A stretch of 64,000 nt of DNA from Alphaproteobacteria bacterium (GTDB lineage Bacteria > Pseudomonadota > Alphaproteobacteria > UBA9219). This document shows positions 9,281 to 19,349 of the stretch, one piece after another. A program made the position numbers and the translations under genes. The notes under the pieces are model-generated. The model ran no database searches. It was not told where the DNA came from and saw nothing but the letters and a program-made list of their open reading frames with translations. Position 1 is the stretch's first letter; each line of letters opens with the position of its first letter. The stretch is taken from positions 1-64,000 of the forward strand of contig JAQVBU010000001.1 in NCBI GenBank assembly GCA_028690155.1, given 5' to 3'.

Positions 9281-9805
9281 CTAGCTTTTCGAGGCCCGTT
9301 CTTCTTCAGAGAAATAAAGGCTTAGACGATTGACGATCTGCTCGCCGATCTCGCGCAAGGTGCGCTCTTGTGCATCCTGCCGCGCCGCGACGGTCCCATA
9401 CATTTGATCCAATCGGTCAAAGCCGGCAACGCTGTGCGCTTGACCGCTTAGAACGATCTTTTTTGTCGTTCTGTCCTCAAGCGTATACGTGCCACGCATG
9501 TCCAGCAAAGCGCGGGTCGCCGTCGCGTTGGCCAAAATGCCCAGATCTTGTTCGAAACTGACTATATTGATTTTGAGGATATAGCGCGGAAGCTCTGGCC
9601 TGTTATCCCGATAAAGCCGATCGATCAAATAATTGCGCAGAATTTGCCCCTTACGATCAGGGATATTTTCAATCGCAATGTTGTTTAAATCGGCCACCAC
9701 GGGCAAGGCTTCTCCGCCCACCCGTTCACCGTAGATAGGGTGAAAACCGCACCCGGCAAGCAACAACACACCAAACAACGCACCCGATCGAAAAAGATGT
9801 TTCAT
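9281..9805 (-). CDS. lptE: LPS-assembly lipoprotein LptE
   Basis: LptE is the outer-membrane lipoprotein that plugs the LptD barrel and helps place lipopolysaccharide in the outer leaflet. The 174 residues start with a lipoprotein signal ([19 protein letters not shown], lipobox LAGC, lipidated Cys19) followed by GFHPIYG, the typical N-terminal signature of alphaproteobacterial LptE. The rest alternates short strands and helices ([40 protein letters not shown]). The ATG overlaps the leuS stop as ATGA; leuS-lptE (then holA) is the conserved order in proteobacteria. holA does not follow here; a repeat element does. Confidence 0.9.
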   Translation of the reverse strand: MKHLFRSGALFGVLLLAGCGFHPIYGERVGGEALPVVADLNNIAIENIPDRKGQILRNYLIDRLYRDNRPELPRYILKINIVSFEQDLGILANATATRALLDMRGTYTLEDRTTKKIVLSGQAHSVAGFDRLDQMYGTVAARQDAQERTLREIGEQIVNRLSLYFSEEERASKS

Positions 9806-12369
9806 GCGACCACATTGACAATACGGTTGGGAACGACGACGACCTTACGCGGGGCTTTGCCGTTCAACGCACGCTGAACGCCTTCCTGTTTTAAAGCCTC
9901 GGCTTCAACGTCCTTGGCAGGAAAATCTCGGGCCACAACCATCGTTGCGCGAAGCTTGCCGTTGACCTGAATCGCGATTGTCACGGTGTCGTCAACCAAA
10001 AGCGCAGGGTCCGCTTTGGGCCAGGCCCTCTCGACCACAAGCTCTTTATGCCCCAGCGCTTGCCCCATTTCCTCGGCCAAATGAGGCATCATGGGACCGA
10101 TAAGCTGGGTCAGAACGTCGACTCCTTCGCGGAAAACGCCCGCTTCAGCCGGATCGGCAAGGTTAAGCTTTTCAAGCGCGTTGCTCAGCTCGCGAATCTT
10201 CGCCACCGCGCCGTTAAAATGAAAGCGTTCATACGATTCCGATACCTGCGCAATCGTGCGGTGAATCTGGCGATGCGCCTCCTCGGCGGCCGCGTTGCCC
10301 GCCGGCCCGGCGGCCAGCGGCGCCGCGCTTTCGGCCAACGCCCACAGGCGGTTCACATAGCGCCAGGAGCCTTCCACCCCCGCGGAGGTCCATTCCAAAT
10401 CACGATCCGGGGGGCTGTCCGACAGCATAAACAGCCGCGCCGTGTCTGCGCCATAGCCCGCAATGATTTTATCCGGATCGACGACGTTGCATTTTGACTT
10501 GCTCATCTTGTCGCCGCGGAAAACGGTCACCGGCGTTCCGTCGTCAATCTTGAGCGCCGAGCCGTCCGGCTTCTTCTCGACCGCCTCGGGGTAAAGCCAT
10601 GCGCCCGCAGCGCTCTTGTAGGATTCGTGGCAAACCATGCCTTGCGTAAAAAGCCCCTCAAAGGGCTCGTCAATCGCCACATGGCCGGTCTGTTTCATGG
10701 CCCTCGTGAAAAACCGCGAGTACAGAAGGTGCAAAATCGCATGTTCGATTCCGCCCACATACTGATCAACCGGCAGCCAATACGCCGCGGCCTTGGCGTC
10801 AATCGGTTTGGTCTCGTCCGTCGCCGAACAATACCGCGCAAAATACCAACTGGAATCCACAAACGTATCGCACGTATCCGTCTCGCGCCGCGCAGGACGG
10901 CCGCACACAGGACACGTCACGTTTTTCCACGTCGGATGGTTTTCCAAAGGATTGCCGGGCTGATCGAAGCTGACATCCTCGGGCAACAAAACCGGCAAGT
11001 CTTTTTCCGGCACCGGCACCACGCCGCAATGATCGCAATGAATCACGGGGATCGGACACCCCCAATAGCGTTGGCGGCTGATACCCCAATCGCGCAGACG
11101 GTATTGAACCGTTCCTTCGCCCGCACCGCGCTTTTCGATTTCTTCAATCACGCGTTTTTTGGCGGATGGAACGTCAAGCCCGTCCAAAAAACGCGAGTTG
11201 ATCAGCGTTCCGTCTTCGACAAACGCCTCATTCTCAACCGAAAACGTCGCCGCATCCATCCCCTTGGGCAAGACAACCGGCGTCACGGGAAGCCCGTACT
11301 TGCGCGCAAAGTCCAAGTCGCGTTGGTCGTGCGCCGGACACCCGAAAATCGCGCCCGTTCCGTATTCCATCAACACAAAGTTCGCCACGTACACAGGAAG
11401 GGTCCACGCGTCATCCAAGGCATGGGTAACCCGAAGCCCGGTATCGTAGCCTTTTTTCTCGGCCGTCTCGATCGCCGCTTCGGACGTACCGATCTTGTTG
11501 CATTCGGCAATAAAGGCCGCAAGCTTGGCGTCCTTCTCGGCTAACGCTGTTGCCAAAGGATGGTTGGCCGAAATCGCCACAAACGAGGCGCCGAAAAGCG
11601 TGTCGGGCCGCGTCGTGAACACCTCAATCGGCCGGGCCTCCATTCCTTGAGGCGCCTTGTCGAACGAAAAACGGACGAACGCGCCTTGCGACTTGCCAAT
11701 CCAGTTTTCCTGCATCAAGCGTACTTTTTCCGGCCAGCGATCAAGCGTCGACAAAGCGCTTAACAGCTCCTCGGCATAGGCCGTGATTTTCAAAAACCAC
11801 TGTGACAGCTTGCGTTTCTCGACCACCGCGCCGGAACGCCAGCCCTTGCCATCAATCACCTGTTCATTCGCAAGAACCGTGTTGTCCACCGGATCCCAGT
11901 TAACCCACGATTCCTTGCGGTAAATCAGCCCGGCTTTCAAAAAATCAAGAAGCAACGTCTGTTGATGCTTGTAGTAGGAGGCATCACATGTCGCGATTTC
12001 ACGCTCCCAGTCCAGCGCCAACCCCATGCTTTTCAGTTCGTGCCGCATGGCGTCGATATTTTGGTGTGTCCATACCGACGGATGCATGTTTCTGTCACGC
12101 GCCGCATTTTCGGCCGGAAGGCCAAACGCATCCCATCCCATAGGATGCAACACATTGAAACCTTGCGCCTTCTTGTAGCGCGCGACGACGTCCGACAACG
12201 TATAATTACGAACGTGCCCCATATGAATGCGCCCGGAAGGATAGGGAAACATAGAGAGAACATAATATTTTGGCTTCGCGTCATTTTCCGTCGCGCGGAA
12301 ACTTTTTTTCTCGTCCCAAATCTTTTGCCACTTTTCTTCAGCAACCCGGGCGTTATAACGTGTGGTCAT
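9802..12369 (-). CDS. leuS: Leucine--tRNA ligase
   Basis: Class I aminoacyl-tRNA synthetase charging tRNA-Leu. The 855 residues carry the HIGH-type signature ([20 protein letters not shown] at 49-52), the CP1 editing domain in the middle ([12 protein letters not shown]; the [14 protein letters not shown] loop), a leucine-specific zinc-like region ([20 protein letters not shown]), KMSKS at 621-625 and the anticodon-binding and C-terminal domains. Length is standard. It is the first gene of leuS-lptE and diverges from the TPR gene at 12484. Confidence 0.98.
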   Translation of the reverse strand: MTTRYNARVAEEKWQKIWDEKKSFRATENDAKPKYYVLSMFPYPSGRIHMGHVRNYTLSDVVARYKKAQGFNVLHPMGWDAFGLPAENAARDRNMHPSVWTHQNIDAMRHELKSMGLALDWEREIATCDASYYKHQQTLLLDFLKAGLIYRKESWVNWDPVDNTVLANEQVIDGKGWRSGAVVEKRKLSQWFLKITAYAEELLSALSTLDRWPEKVRLMQENWIGKSQGAFVRFSFDKAPQGMEARPIEVFTTRPDTLFGASFVAISANHPLATALAEKDAKLAAFIAECNKIGTSEAAIETAEKKGYDTGLRVTHALDDAWTLPVYVANFVLMEYGTGAIFGCPAHDQRDLDFARKYGLPVTPVVLPKGMDAATFSVENEAFVEDGTLINSRFLDGLDVPSAKKRVIEEIEKRGAGEGTVQYRLRDWGISRQRYWGCPIPVIHCDHCGVVPVPEKDLPVLLPEDVSFDQPGNPLENHPTWKNVTCPVCGRPARRETDTCDTFVDSSWYFARYCSATDETKPIDAKAAAYWLPVDQYVGGIEHAILHLLYSRFFTRAMKQTGHVAIDEPFEGLFTQGMVCHESYKSAAGAWLYPEAVEKKPDGSALKIDDGTPVTVFRGDKMSKSKCNVVDPDKIIAGYGADTARLFMLSDSPPDRDLEWTSAGVEGSWRYVNRLWALAESAAPLAAGPAGNAAAEEAHRQIHRTIAQVSESYERFHFNGAVAKIRELSNALEKLNLADPAEAGVFREGVDVLTQLIGPMMPHLAEEMGQALGHKELVVERAWPKADPALLVDDTVTIAIQVNGKLRATMVVARDFPAKDVEAEALKQEGVQRALNGKAPRKVVVVPNRIVNVVA

Positions 12370-12483
12370 TATGCTCTCGATAGGTTAAACTCAGGATCTC
12401 TACGACCTAATAAAAACCTTTTTGGGCCCTCTTAGCAAGAGGTCTCTTTCCGGAAACAGCTTCTCTTCACTTTTGTTTTCGCC

Positions 12484-14406
12484 ATGGCTCAAACGGCTTT
12501 TCTGCTTCAAACAGCAATCGCCCACCACAAAGCGCAGCGCTTTGAGGAAGCCGAGCAAGCGTATCGTAAATTTTTACGCGCAGGCAGTACAAATCCCGAC
12601 GCGCTTAGGCTTCTCGGCACCCTTTACCTTCAAATGGGCAAGATAACGCAAGCCGCTTCGTTCCTAGAAAAAGCCGCCCGTATTCGGCCCAAGGATCCTG
12701 AAATCTTAACGAACCTTGGCGTCGCGTTGCGCGGACTTAATCAGACAGAGGCCGCCTTGAAGCGATTCAACCAAGCCCTAACACTTGATCCGGACTATGC
12801 CCCCGCTCTTCATAACATCGCGGCAATCTATGCCGCCCAGGGGCAAATGGATAAGGCCGCGCAACGGTACAGCCGTTTGATCGACCTTTTCCCCCGGAAT
12901 TCGCCTTTATATGTCGATTGTGCCAACTGCCTCTTTGCGCTTGGGAAAATAGACCAAGCCATCGCTTTTTACGAAAAAGCCCTTGCGCTTGACCCGCACA
13001 ACAGTCCGGCCATGGTCAATTTAGGCATGGCGTTGAGCTATATCGGAAAAACAGAGGCCTCGAAGCCATGGCTTCAACGCGCCCGGACTCTTTTCGAAAA
13101 AGCTCTTGAGACGACCCCCGACAATCCCGTGATCCTAAACAATCTCGGCAACGTGCTGCGCCAGCAAGGCCAGCCCGAAGAAGCCGCCTCCTGTTTCCGA
13201 CGCGCCCTACAGGCCCGTCCCGACTACGCGCATGCGCTGATCAACATGGCCTCGACGCTTCGAGACTTAAACCGTATCGACGACGCGATCAACAGTTGCC
13301 AGACGGCGCTCGCCCTCGCGCCCAACTCGGCCGAGGCTCGCATAAACCTCGGGACCTTCCTGCAACAAAAGGGGGAACACCGCGATGCCGTAACGCTTTT
13401 CTCCGAAGCCCTTGAGATCAACCCTTCGTCCATCGACGCTTTGTGGAACAAAAGCCTCTCGCTTCTCGCCTTGGGGCAGTACAAGGAAGGCTGGACGCTT
13501 CACGAAATCGGTCTGGGCTTTCCGCACATGCGAGGCCCTTATTCATCTTCAAAACGCTGGGAAGGCGAGCCGTTGGACGGACAGCGCCTTCTTATTACAA
13601 GCGAACAAGGCTTCGGGGACACCCTTCAATTCATCCGTTACGCCCAAAAGATCAAAAAGATGGGCGCGTCCGTGCACGTTCTTTGCCCCAAACCTTTGCA
13701 GCGGCTTCTCGCCAACTGCCCCTTCATCGACATCCTGCCTGAGACGATGGACGACTCCTCGTTCGACTATCACATCCCGGTCATGAGCCTGCCCTATGCC
13801 TTCGAGACGACGCTCGAAACCATTCCGGCCCAAACCCCCTATCTTTATGTCAGCGACGAAACGCAACGCGCGTGGAACGCGCGCTTCCTCAAAAACAGCG
13901 CGTTCCGCGTCGGCCTTGTATGGGCGGGGAATCCTCGCACAACGAACGCTACCGCGCATTTAATCGACGCGCGGCGCAGTCTTCCCTGGGCTATGGCCTC
14001 GGCCCTTCTCGATGTTGACGGCACGGTCTTTTATAGCCTTCAAAAAGATGGGCCTCGGCCGCCGCCCGACACCGATATTGTGGACTGGATGGACGACGTT
14101 CAGGACTTCGAAGATACGGCGGCCATTATCCAAAACCTCGACCTCGTTCTTTCCGTCGATACCGCCGTTGCCCATTTGGCCGGAGGGCTCAACAAGCCTG
14201 TGTGGATTTTATCCCGCGCCGACGCCTGCTGGCGCTGGCTTCAAAACAAACCGCAAAGCCCTTGGTATCCTTCGGCTCGTATTTTCGGCCAACCCCGCGC
14301 AGGCGATTGGGCCAGTGTCTTGGCAACCGTACGGATCGCGCTTAAGCAAAAAGTTTCCGAACACTATCTAGCGAGCGTCTCCCAAACCGAAGCGTTTGCG
14401 CGTTAG
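12484..14406 (+). CDS. TPR protein with glycosyltransferase-9-like C-terminus
   Basis: A 640-residue protein with about nine tetratricopeptide repeats (residues about 1-330, e.g. EILTNLGVALRGLNQTEAAL and PVILNNLGNVLRQQGQPEEA) followed by a GT-B-like domain resembling heptosyltransferases (LLITSEQGFGDTLQFIRYA, about 372-390; FRVGLVWAGNP; LVLSVDTAVAHLAGGLNKPVWIL near the end). Proteins of this layout are common in alphaproteobacteria and are usually annotated only as TPR proteins; a role in glycan or protein glycosylation is inference. No signal peptide is visible. It converges on ftsW and overlaps its 3' end by 39 bp. Confidence 0.85.
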   Translation: MAQTAFLLQTAIAHHKAQRFEEAEQAYRKFLRAGSTNPDALRLLGTLYLQMGKITQAASFLEKAARIRPKDPEILTNLGVALRGLNQTEAALKRFNQALTLDPDYAPALHNIAAIYAAQGQMDKAAQRYSRLIDLFPRNSPLYVDCANCLFALGKIDQAIAFYEKALALDPHNSPAMVNLGMALSYIGKTEASKPWLQRARTLFEKALETTPDNPVILNNLGNVLRQQGQPEEAASCFRRALQARPDYAHALINMASTLRDLNRIDDAINSCQTALALAPNSAEARINLGTFLQQKGEHRDAVTLFSEALEINPSSIDALWNKSLSLLALGQYKEGWTLHEIGLGFPHMRGPYSSSKRWEGEPLDGQRLLITSEQGFGDTLQFIRYAQKIKKMGASVHVLCPKPLQRLLANCPFIDILPETMDDSSFDYHIPVMSLPYAFETTLETIPAQTPYLYVSDETQRAWNARFLKNSAFRVGLVWAGNPRTTNATAHLIDARRSLPWAMASALLDVDGTVFYSLQKDGPRPPPDTDIVDWMDDVQDFEDTAAIIQNLDLVLSVDTAVAHLAGGLNKPVWILSRADACWRWLQNKPQSPWYPSARIFGQPRAGDWASVLATVRIALKQKVSEHYLASVSQTEAFAR

Positions 14407-15492
14407 GGCCAAAAACATGCCCATGCCAAGGGCCAACGCAAAAAGCGACGAACCGCCGTACGAAATAAAAGGCAGCGTCATACCCTTGGCCGGAATAAGC
14501 CGCATGGTCGAGGCAAAATTAATGATGGCCTGAAGCCCAAATTCGATCAAAAGCCCACTGACCGCCAGCATAACAAAAAGATCGGTTTCGCGCCGAAGCC
14601 GCCGAAGCCCTCGCAACACGATGAACGCAAAAAGACCGACGATCACGAGGCACCAGATAAAGCCCAGTTCCTCTCCCGCCACGGCAAAGATAAAATCGGC
14701 GTGCGCGTCGGGAATGGACCTTTTGATCGTCCCTTCGCCGGGGCCCGTCCCGAAAAAGCCGCCGTTCGAAAACGCGCGAAGGGCTTGATCCACTTGATAC
14801 GTATCGCCCGTTCGGCTCAAAAATTTATCCATGCGCATGGTAAAATGCGGAAACGCATAATACGCGATGCAAAGCGCCGCAACCCCGGCGACCCCGCTGA
14901 TCCCGACAAAAATAACCGGAAGTCCCGCAAGAAAAAACTGGCCAAACCATATGGCTGACACAAGGAAAACCATCCCGATATCCGGCTGCATCAGAAGGGC
15001 CACAACAATCGTGAGATAAAGAGCGATGTTGACGCCCAGAGACGGAAACCCCTGCCGTTCGCACTGGCGCGTGAACAGCCATGCGGCCGTCACGGCAAAG
15101 ACCGGCTTAACGAATTCAGAGGCCTGAAGGGAGAAAAGCCCCAACACGCGGATCCAACGGACCGCGCCCTTGATTTCCGTTCCGATGAAAGGCGTCGCCA
15201 GCAACAAGGCCAGAAAAACCGCCAAAAGGCCCAGAGAGAAAAACCGGATGGCCTTGACTGGCATAAGCGACACACCGAAAAGAACCGCCGCCGCCGGAAG
15301 AAGCATAACCAAATGCCGCTCGACAAAATAAAGATTGCTCCACCCGTGCTTATCGGCCACAGCCGGCGTCGAGGCCTGAATTAAAAAAACGCCAAAAATC
15401 ATGAGCGCCGCCAACGCCAAAAGCGTCCAGCGATCGACCGTCCACCACCATCGGCCAAACACGGAACGATCGGAACGAGAAACCGCCACCAT
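14368..15492 (-). CDS. ftsW: Peptidoglycan glycosyltransferase FtsW
   Basis: SEDS-family integral membrane protein that polymerises lipid II into septal peptidoglycan together with FtsI. The 374 residues have about ten hydrophobic segments and the SEDS signatures: KGAVRWIRVLGLFSLQASEFVKP, DPIG-type loop replaced by QPDIGMVFLV, GTGPGEGTIKRSIPDAHADFIFAV with VAGEELGF, and the C-terminal AKGMTLPFISYGGSSLFA. It begins 2 bp after the murD stop, the last gene of the murE-murF-mraY-murD-ftsW run; murG and murC, which usually follow, are not here because the TPR gene converges instead. Confidence 0.95.
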   Translation of the reverse strand: MVAVSRSDRSVFGRWWWTVDRWTLLALAALMIFGVFLIQASTPAVADKHGWSNLYFVERHLVMLLPAAAVLFGVSLMPVKAIRFFSLGLLAVFLALLLATPFIGTEIKGAVRWIRVLGLFSLQASEFVKPVFAVTAAWLFTRQCERQGFPSLGVNIALYLTIVVALLMQPDIGMVFLVSAIWFGQFFLAGLPVIFVGISGVAGVAALCIAYYAFPHFTMRMDKFLSRTGDTYQVDQALRAFSNGGFFGTGPGEGTIKRSIPDAHADFIFAVAGEELGFIWCLVIVGLFAFIVLRGLRRLRRETDLFVMLAVSGLLIEFGLQAIINFASTMRLIPAKGMTLPFISYGGSSLFALALGMGMFLALTRKRFGLGDAR

Positions 15493-15494
15493 GC

Positions 15495-16814
15495 TTACGC
15501 CTCCTCGTCGCGAAACAACTTCTCTACCGAAGCCAAAAAACGGTCGCTTCGCTCATACTCGTTTTTGAAAACGCCGAACGAGGCAAAGCCGGGGCTGAGA
15601 ACAATATGGTCCCCCGGTCTCGACAGAGCCACGGCTTTCTCGACCGCCGCCTCCATCGTATCGACGACCGGGCTTTCGGGAAGCGCGGGCCTCATGCGGT
15701 CGGTGCCGGTTCCCTCAATCAGGACATGGCGGATTTTCCCGTCCCTGAGCCGCGCCAGAAGCGCGTCGATGGGAAGACCCTTGTCCGCCCCGCCGCAAAT
15801 CAGAACCACCGTCTCGGGCGAAAACGCGCTAAGCGCCGCGACGGTCGCTTCTTGCGTGGTCGCGTTTGAATCATTGTAGAAGGCACGATCCCGCCAAACG
15901 CCCACGAGCTGCAACCGGCCCTCCACACCGGCGAACGATTCCAACGCTTGCTGGATCGTCCGCTCGGGCACGCCCATGGCCAGAGACGCCTCGCGCGCCA
16001 AGGACGCATTCACGCGATTATGTTCGCCCGGCACGCGCAAAACATACGATTCCGGCAAGACCGACGCCACGCGCAGCGCACTGCGGGGGCGGTCGCGTTC
16101 GATCCGCTCCTTCAGGGCTTGAGGCGCGACGAGAAGATCACGCGCCTTCTGGTGGCGAAAAATGGAGGCCTTGTCGTACCAATAGCGCTCCATGTCCCCA
16201 TCGTAGTAGTTCATGTGGTCAGGATAAAACGACGTCATAACGGCAACGTTGGGACTCAACGTCAGCGCATCAAAGCCCTGAAGCTGCCACGAATCCAGCT
16301 CCAGCACCGCAACGTCGTACGCGTCGGCGGTCTCAAGCTGCGCCAGCGTCGAGACGCCACGAAGATTGCCGCCCAAAAGAACTTTTTTTCCTCCTGCCTT
16401 CAAAATGTCGCCGATCATGCAGGTCACCGTCGTTTTGCCGCGCGTGCCCGTTACGCCCACCGTCTTGAGCGGGGCAAAACGCGCGAACAGAGCCGTGCTC
16501 ATATAAACCGGAATTCCACGGTCCTGCGCATGCGCAACAAAGGGGTTGTCCAGCCGGACCCCCGCGCCCTTGACGATAAAATCTTTATTCTCAAAAAGAT
16601 CGTTCCTGTGTTCGCCTAAAACAAACTCAATGTTTTTGTATGGGGCCAGCGCGGCGATCGAGGACCCCAACGCCTCGGCGGTTTTCATATCCGTCACAAA
16701 AACCTTCGCGCAGTGCCGCGCCAGAAACGCCGCATCGCCCACACCGCGCCCCAAAAGGCCCAGCCCCATCAACGTGACGGTCTTGCCTTCAAAAAAAGTT
16801 TTAAAATCATCCAT
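15495..16814 (-). CDS. murD: UDP-N-acetylmuramoyl-L-alanine--D-glutamate ligase
   Basis: Cytoplasmic Mur ligase that adds D-Glu to UDP-MurNAc-L-Ala. The 439 residues show the nucleotide-binding N-terminal domain, the P-loop VTGTRGKTTV (GTRGKTT at 123-129), the central-domain EL-D-SWQLQ and PDHMNYYDGD motifs, the invariant HNxxN (GEHNRVNASLAREAS), the MurD-type NDSNATTQEAT and the C-terminal LSPGFASF. In contrast to the MurF of the same block, all the expected catalytic residues are present. It lies 9 bp after mraY and 2 bp before ftsW. Confidence 0.95.
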   Translation of the reverse strand: MDDFKTFFEGKTVTLMGLGLLGRGVGDAAFLARHCAKVFVTDMKTAEALGSSIAALAPYKNIEFVLGEHRNDLFENKDFIVKGAGVRLDNPFVAHAQDRGIPVYMSTALFARFAPLKTVGVTGTRGKTTVTCMIGDILKAGGKKVLLGGNLRGVSTLAQLETADAYDVAVLELDSWQLQGFDALTLSPNVAVMTSFYPDHMNYYDGDMERYWYDKASIFRHQKARDLLVAPQALKERIERDRPRSALRVASVLPESYVLRVPGEHNRVNASLAREASLAMGVPERTIQQALESFAGVEGRLQLVGVWRDRAFYNDSNATTQEATVAALSAFSPETVVLICGGADKGLPIDALLARLRDGKIRHVLIEGTGTDRMRPALPESPVVDTMEAAVEKAVALSRPGDHIVLSPGFASFGVFKNEYERSDRFLASVEKLFRDEEA

Positions 16815-16823
16815 CGAACACTC

Positions 16824-17909
16824 TTATCGAAGTTTCAGCGAGGCCAAACCAATTAACCCGAGAATACAGGCAATGATCCAAAAGCGAATGACGACCGTTG
16901 CTTCGGACCATCCCAGTTTTTCAAAATGATGGTGGATGGGCGCCATACGAAAAACGCGTTTGCCGGTCAACTTGTACGAGGCCACCTGGATAATCACCGA
17001 CAAGGTTTCGACCACAAAAAGACCGCCTACAATGGCCAAGACCAACTCATGCTTGACGATCACCGCGATCGTACCCAAAGCGCTGCCCAACGCCAGAGAC
17101 CCCGTATCCCCCATAAAAACCTGAGCCGGGGGCGCATTGAACCACAAAAAGCCCAAACAGGCCCCGACCAAAGCGCCGCAAAAAACGGCCAACTCGCCCG
17201 CGCCGGGAACATGGTGAATCTGCAAATAGTTGGCAAAAACCGCGTTGCCCGCAAGGTACGTGATGAAAAGGAAGCAAAGCGCCGCAATAATAACGGGCAC
17301 CGTCGCCAGGCCGTCGAGGCCGTCGGTTAGGTTCACAGCGTTGCTGGCGCCCACAATGACGAACAGCGCAAAGGGAACGAAGAACAAGCCCAACGGCAGC
17401 ATATAGTCCTTGAGGAAGGGGATCGCCACGGCATAAGCCGTATCGGGCGCCGCCGCGTGCAAGATCGCCGCCAGCGCGACGCCGGCAATCAGGGTTTGGA
17501 TTCCCAGCCGCACAACGCCGGGCACGCCGGCCGACGAATGATTGACGAGCTTGCGGTAGTCGTCGAAAAACCCGACCAGCCCGAACCCCACCGTCGCAAA
17601 CAAAACCGACCATGTGTAAAGATTGGACAGATCCATCCATAAGACCGTGCTGATGGCGACCGACACCAAAATCATCAGGCCGCCCATCGTTGGCGTGCCT
17701 TTTTTCTTAAGGTGCGATTCAGGGCCATCGTCGCGAATGGGCTGGCCTTCGCCTTGATGCGCTTTAAGCCACCGGATAATCCTCGGCCCAAAGACGAAAC
17801 AGATCAAAAGGGCCGTGGCCAACGCGCCCCCGGTCCGAAACGTAATGTAACGGAACAAATTGAACAGAATGAAATCGTGCGCAAAAGGAGCAAGCAAATG
17901 GAAAAGCAT
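16824..17909 (-). CDS. mraY: Phospho-N-acetylmuramoyl-pentapeptide transferase MraY
   Basis: Membrane enzyme that transfers phospho-MurNAc-pentapeptide to undecaprenyl phosphate, making lipid I. The 361 residues have about ten membrane segments and the catalytic motifs FFDDYRK (Asp116, Asp117), [13 protein letters not shown] and the C-terminal [15 protein letters not shown]. Also [10 protein letters not shown] near residue 72. It lies 9 bp after murF and 9 bp before murD in the same transcript. Confidence 0.97.
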   Translation of the reverse strand: MLFHLLAPFAHDFILFNLFRYITFRTGGALATALLICFVFGPRIIRWLKAHQGEGQPIRDDGPESHLKKKGTPTMGGLMILVSVAISTVLWMDLSNLYTWSVLFATVGFGLVGFFDDYRKLVNHSSAGVPGVVRLGIQTLIAGVALAAILHAAAPDTAYAVAIPFLKDYMLPLGLFFVPFALFVIVGASNAVNLTDGLDGLATVPVIIAALCFLFITYLAGNAVFANYLQIHHVPGAGELAVFCGALVGACLGFLWFNAPPAQVFMGDTGSLALGSALGTIAVIVKHELVLAIVGGLFVVETLSVIIQVASYKLTGKRVFRMAPIHHHFEKLGWSEATVVIRFWIIACILGLIGLASLKLR

Positions 17910-17918
17910 ACGACATCC

Positions 17919-19349
17919 TCACATATAAGACGCGCGCGTATGATGCGGCAGGCCAAGCGCTTCAAGCGCGTCAACGACAACATCCATCGTCATGCTCTCG
18001 GCACCCTGAACGGCCACAAGATCGCCCGCGCCGACAAACCGCGCAACAAGAAGGGCCAAATCCCGACTGCTCGGCGTGTAATCGCCGCGCATCGCGGCGG
18101 GCAACGCATCGTATAGATACCGAACCGTATCCCCGCAACAAAAAACAAAATCCACTCCCTGCTCGCGCAAAAGGGGCACAAGGCTCATGTGGTGTTCCGG
18201 CGACAAAAGGCCCAACGAATCCATATCGCCCAGAACCATGATCTTTCGGCCGTCGGCCTTCCTTTGCCCAAGGGAGCGAATCGTCGCCTCGACCGACGCG
18301 GGGATCGCATCGCGGCTCGCGTCCAAAAGGCGCAAGGTCCCGCCAGACGGCAACGCGATCGTCTTGGTGTTGCCGCACCCTTCGGGCAACCGCCACAACG
18401 GCAACGCCGCCGCGCATTCCGGCACCTTGCCGCAAACCGTCGCCGCCACCGACAGCGCGGCCAGGGAATCCTTGACGCAAGCCGCGCCCGGCTCGTTCAA
18501 CGTATAGGAAATCTTTTGTCCTTCGATCTTGGCCTCGACGACGCTGCTTTCCGCGTTTAAAGCAACGCTGAGCGCCCGAGCCTCGGCCCGCGCGCGGACC
18601 GAAAAAGTTTTAACGGAACGCACGCCGCACACGCGCGCATGGGAAGCCAGCCGCGCTCTGTAAGGATTGTCGCGGTCCAAAACGACCGTTCCCTGCGGGG
18701 CCATCCCTTCAAAAACTTCGGCTTGTGCATCGGCTTGCGCATCGACCGAACCAAAAACGTCCAGCATCTTGACGTCAATGGAGGTCACCACGGCCACATC
18801 GGGCCGAAGCATATGCGACGCCATAGCCAAATCGCCTTCCCGTCCCAACGGCAACTCGAAAAAGGCATAGTTGGATTCCATGGGCATGTTGGCCAAAGCG
18901 GAGACGACACCCAAGCGCGGCTGCAACCCGAGATCCCCGACATAGGTCCGCCCTATCGCCCCCAAAGACAAGGACAACATAGACACGACCGATGACTTGC
19001 CCACGGACCCCGCGACCGCCACAACGGGGCCTTGAACCCGTTGACGCGCCGCGCGCGCCAACGCTTGGAGCGCCAAAAACGTATCGTCCACAAAAACAAG
19101 GGTCGCGCCCGATAAAACATGGGACGGCCGCCGCATCACAAGGGCGGCCACGGCCCCGGCCTCAAAAGCCGCGGCGACGGCGTCATGACCGTCATAAAGC
19201 GCCGTTTGAAGCGCCACGAACAAGTCGCCCGGACGAACCTTTGCTCCATCAAAAGATACGCCCGTTGCACACCACGCCTGCTCGTGCAGGCAGCGACCCC
19301 GCACAAGGCGCACAACATCTTCGGCAAGCCATAGCGGCATGTCCTTCAT
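17919..19349 (-). CDS. murF: MurF-like ligase with altered catalytic residues
   Basis: By position and overall fold this is MurF, which adds D-Ala-D-Ala to UDP-MurNAc-tripeptide. The 476 residues keep the MurF N-domain (VRPGDLFVALQ, DGHD), a P-loop GSVGKSS (114-120) and the acidic Glu165. Several residues that Mur ligases keep are changed: the His of the usual AHLExFGS motif is Met195 (KMLDVFGS); the HNxxN motif reads ACVKD (290-294); NANP reads DAIP (347-350); the EIGxNHxGEI helix reads ELPLGREGDL; KGS near the C-terminus reads QGA. Arg320 and Asp343 remain. The frame is intact and overlaps murE as ATGA. It is either a strongly diverged enzyme or inactive; see findings. Confidence 0.82.
   Translation of the reverse strand: MKDMPLWLAEDVVRLVRGRCLHEQAWCATGVSFDGAKVRPGDLFVALQTALYDGHDAVAAAFEAGAVAALVMRRPSHVLSGATLVFVDDTFLALQALARAARQRVQGPVVAVAGSVGKSSVVSMLSLSLGAIGRTYVGDLGLQPRLGVVSALANMPMESNYAFFELPLGREGDLAMASHMLRPDVAVVTSIDVKMLDVFGSVDAQADAQAEVFEGMAPQGTVVLDRDNPYRARLASHARVCGVRSVKTFSVRARAEARALSVALNAESSVVEAKIEGQKISYTLNEPGAACVKDSLAALSVAATVCGKVPECAAALPLWRLPEGCGNTKTIALPSGGTLRLLDASRDAIPASVEATIRSLGQRKADGRKIMVLGDMDSLGLLSPEHHMSLVPLLREQGVDFVFCCGDTVRYLYDALPAAMRGDYTPSSRDLALLVARFVGAGDLVAVQGAESMTMDVVVDALEALGLPHHTRASYM

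Larger units (their letters stand above)
8990..9283. repeat. MITE-like intergenic element with 26-bp inverted ends
   Basis: A 294-bp non-coding segment whose ends are imperfect inverted repeats. The left end (8990-9015) and the reverse complement of the right end (9258-9283) share TAGAGCC, then 11 mostly different bases, then GGTTGGCG, so 18 of 26 positions match with no gap. Inside are a direct repeat of 48 bp and three perfect palindromes, listed separately. AATCGGCTCG followed by ATCAAA also recurs (9041-9058 and 9209-9226). The right end reaches into the lptE stop codon. It encodes no transposase. Structure is visible in the sequence; mobility is inference. Confidence 0.6.

Noticed and set aside
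8990..9283. CRISPR array
   Set aside because: Only two copies of a 48-bp unit with a 23-bp interval, no regular spacing and no cas genes.
10627..11544. A 305-codon open frame opposite leuS
   Set aside because: Antisense shadow of leuS with Arg-rich composition and no ribosome-binding site.
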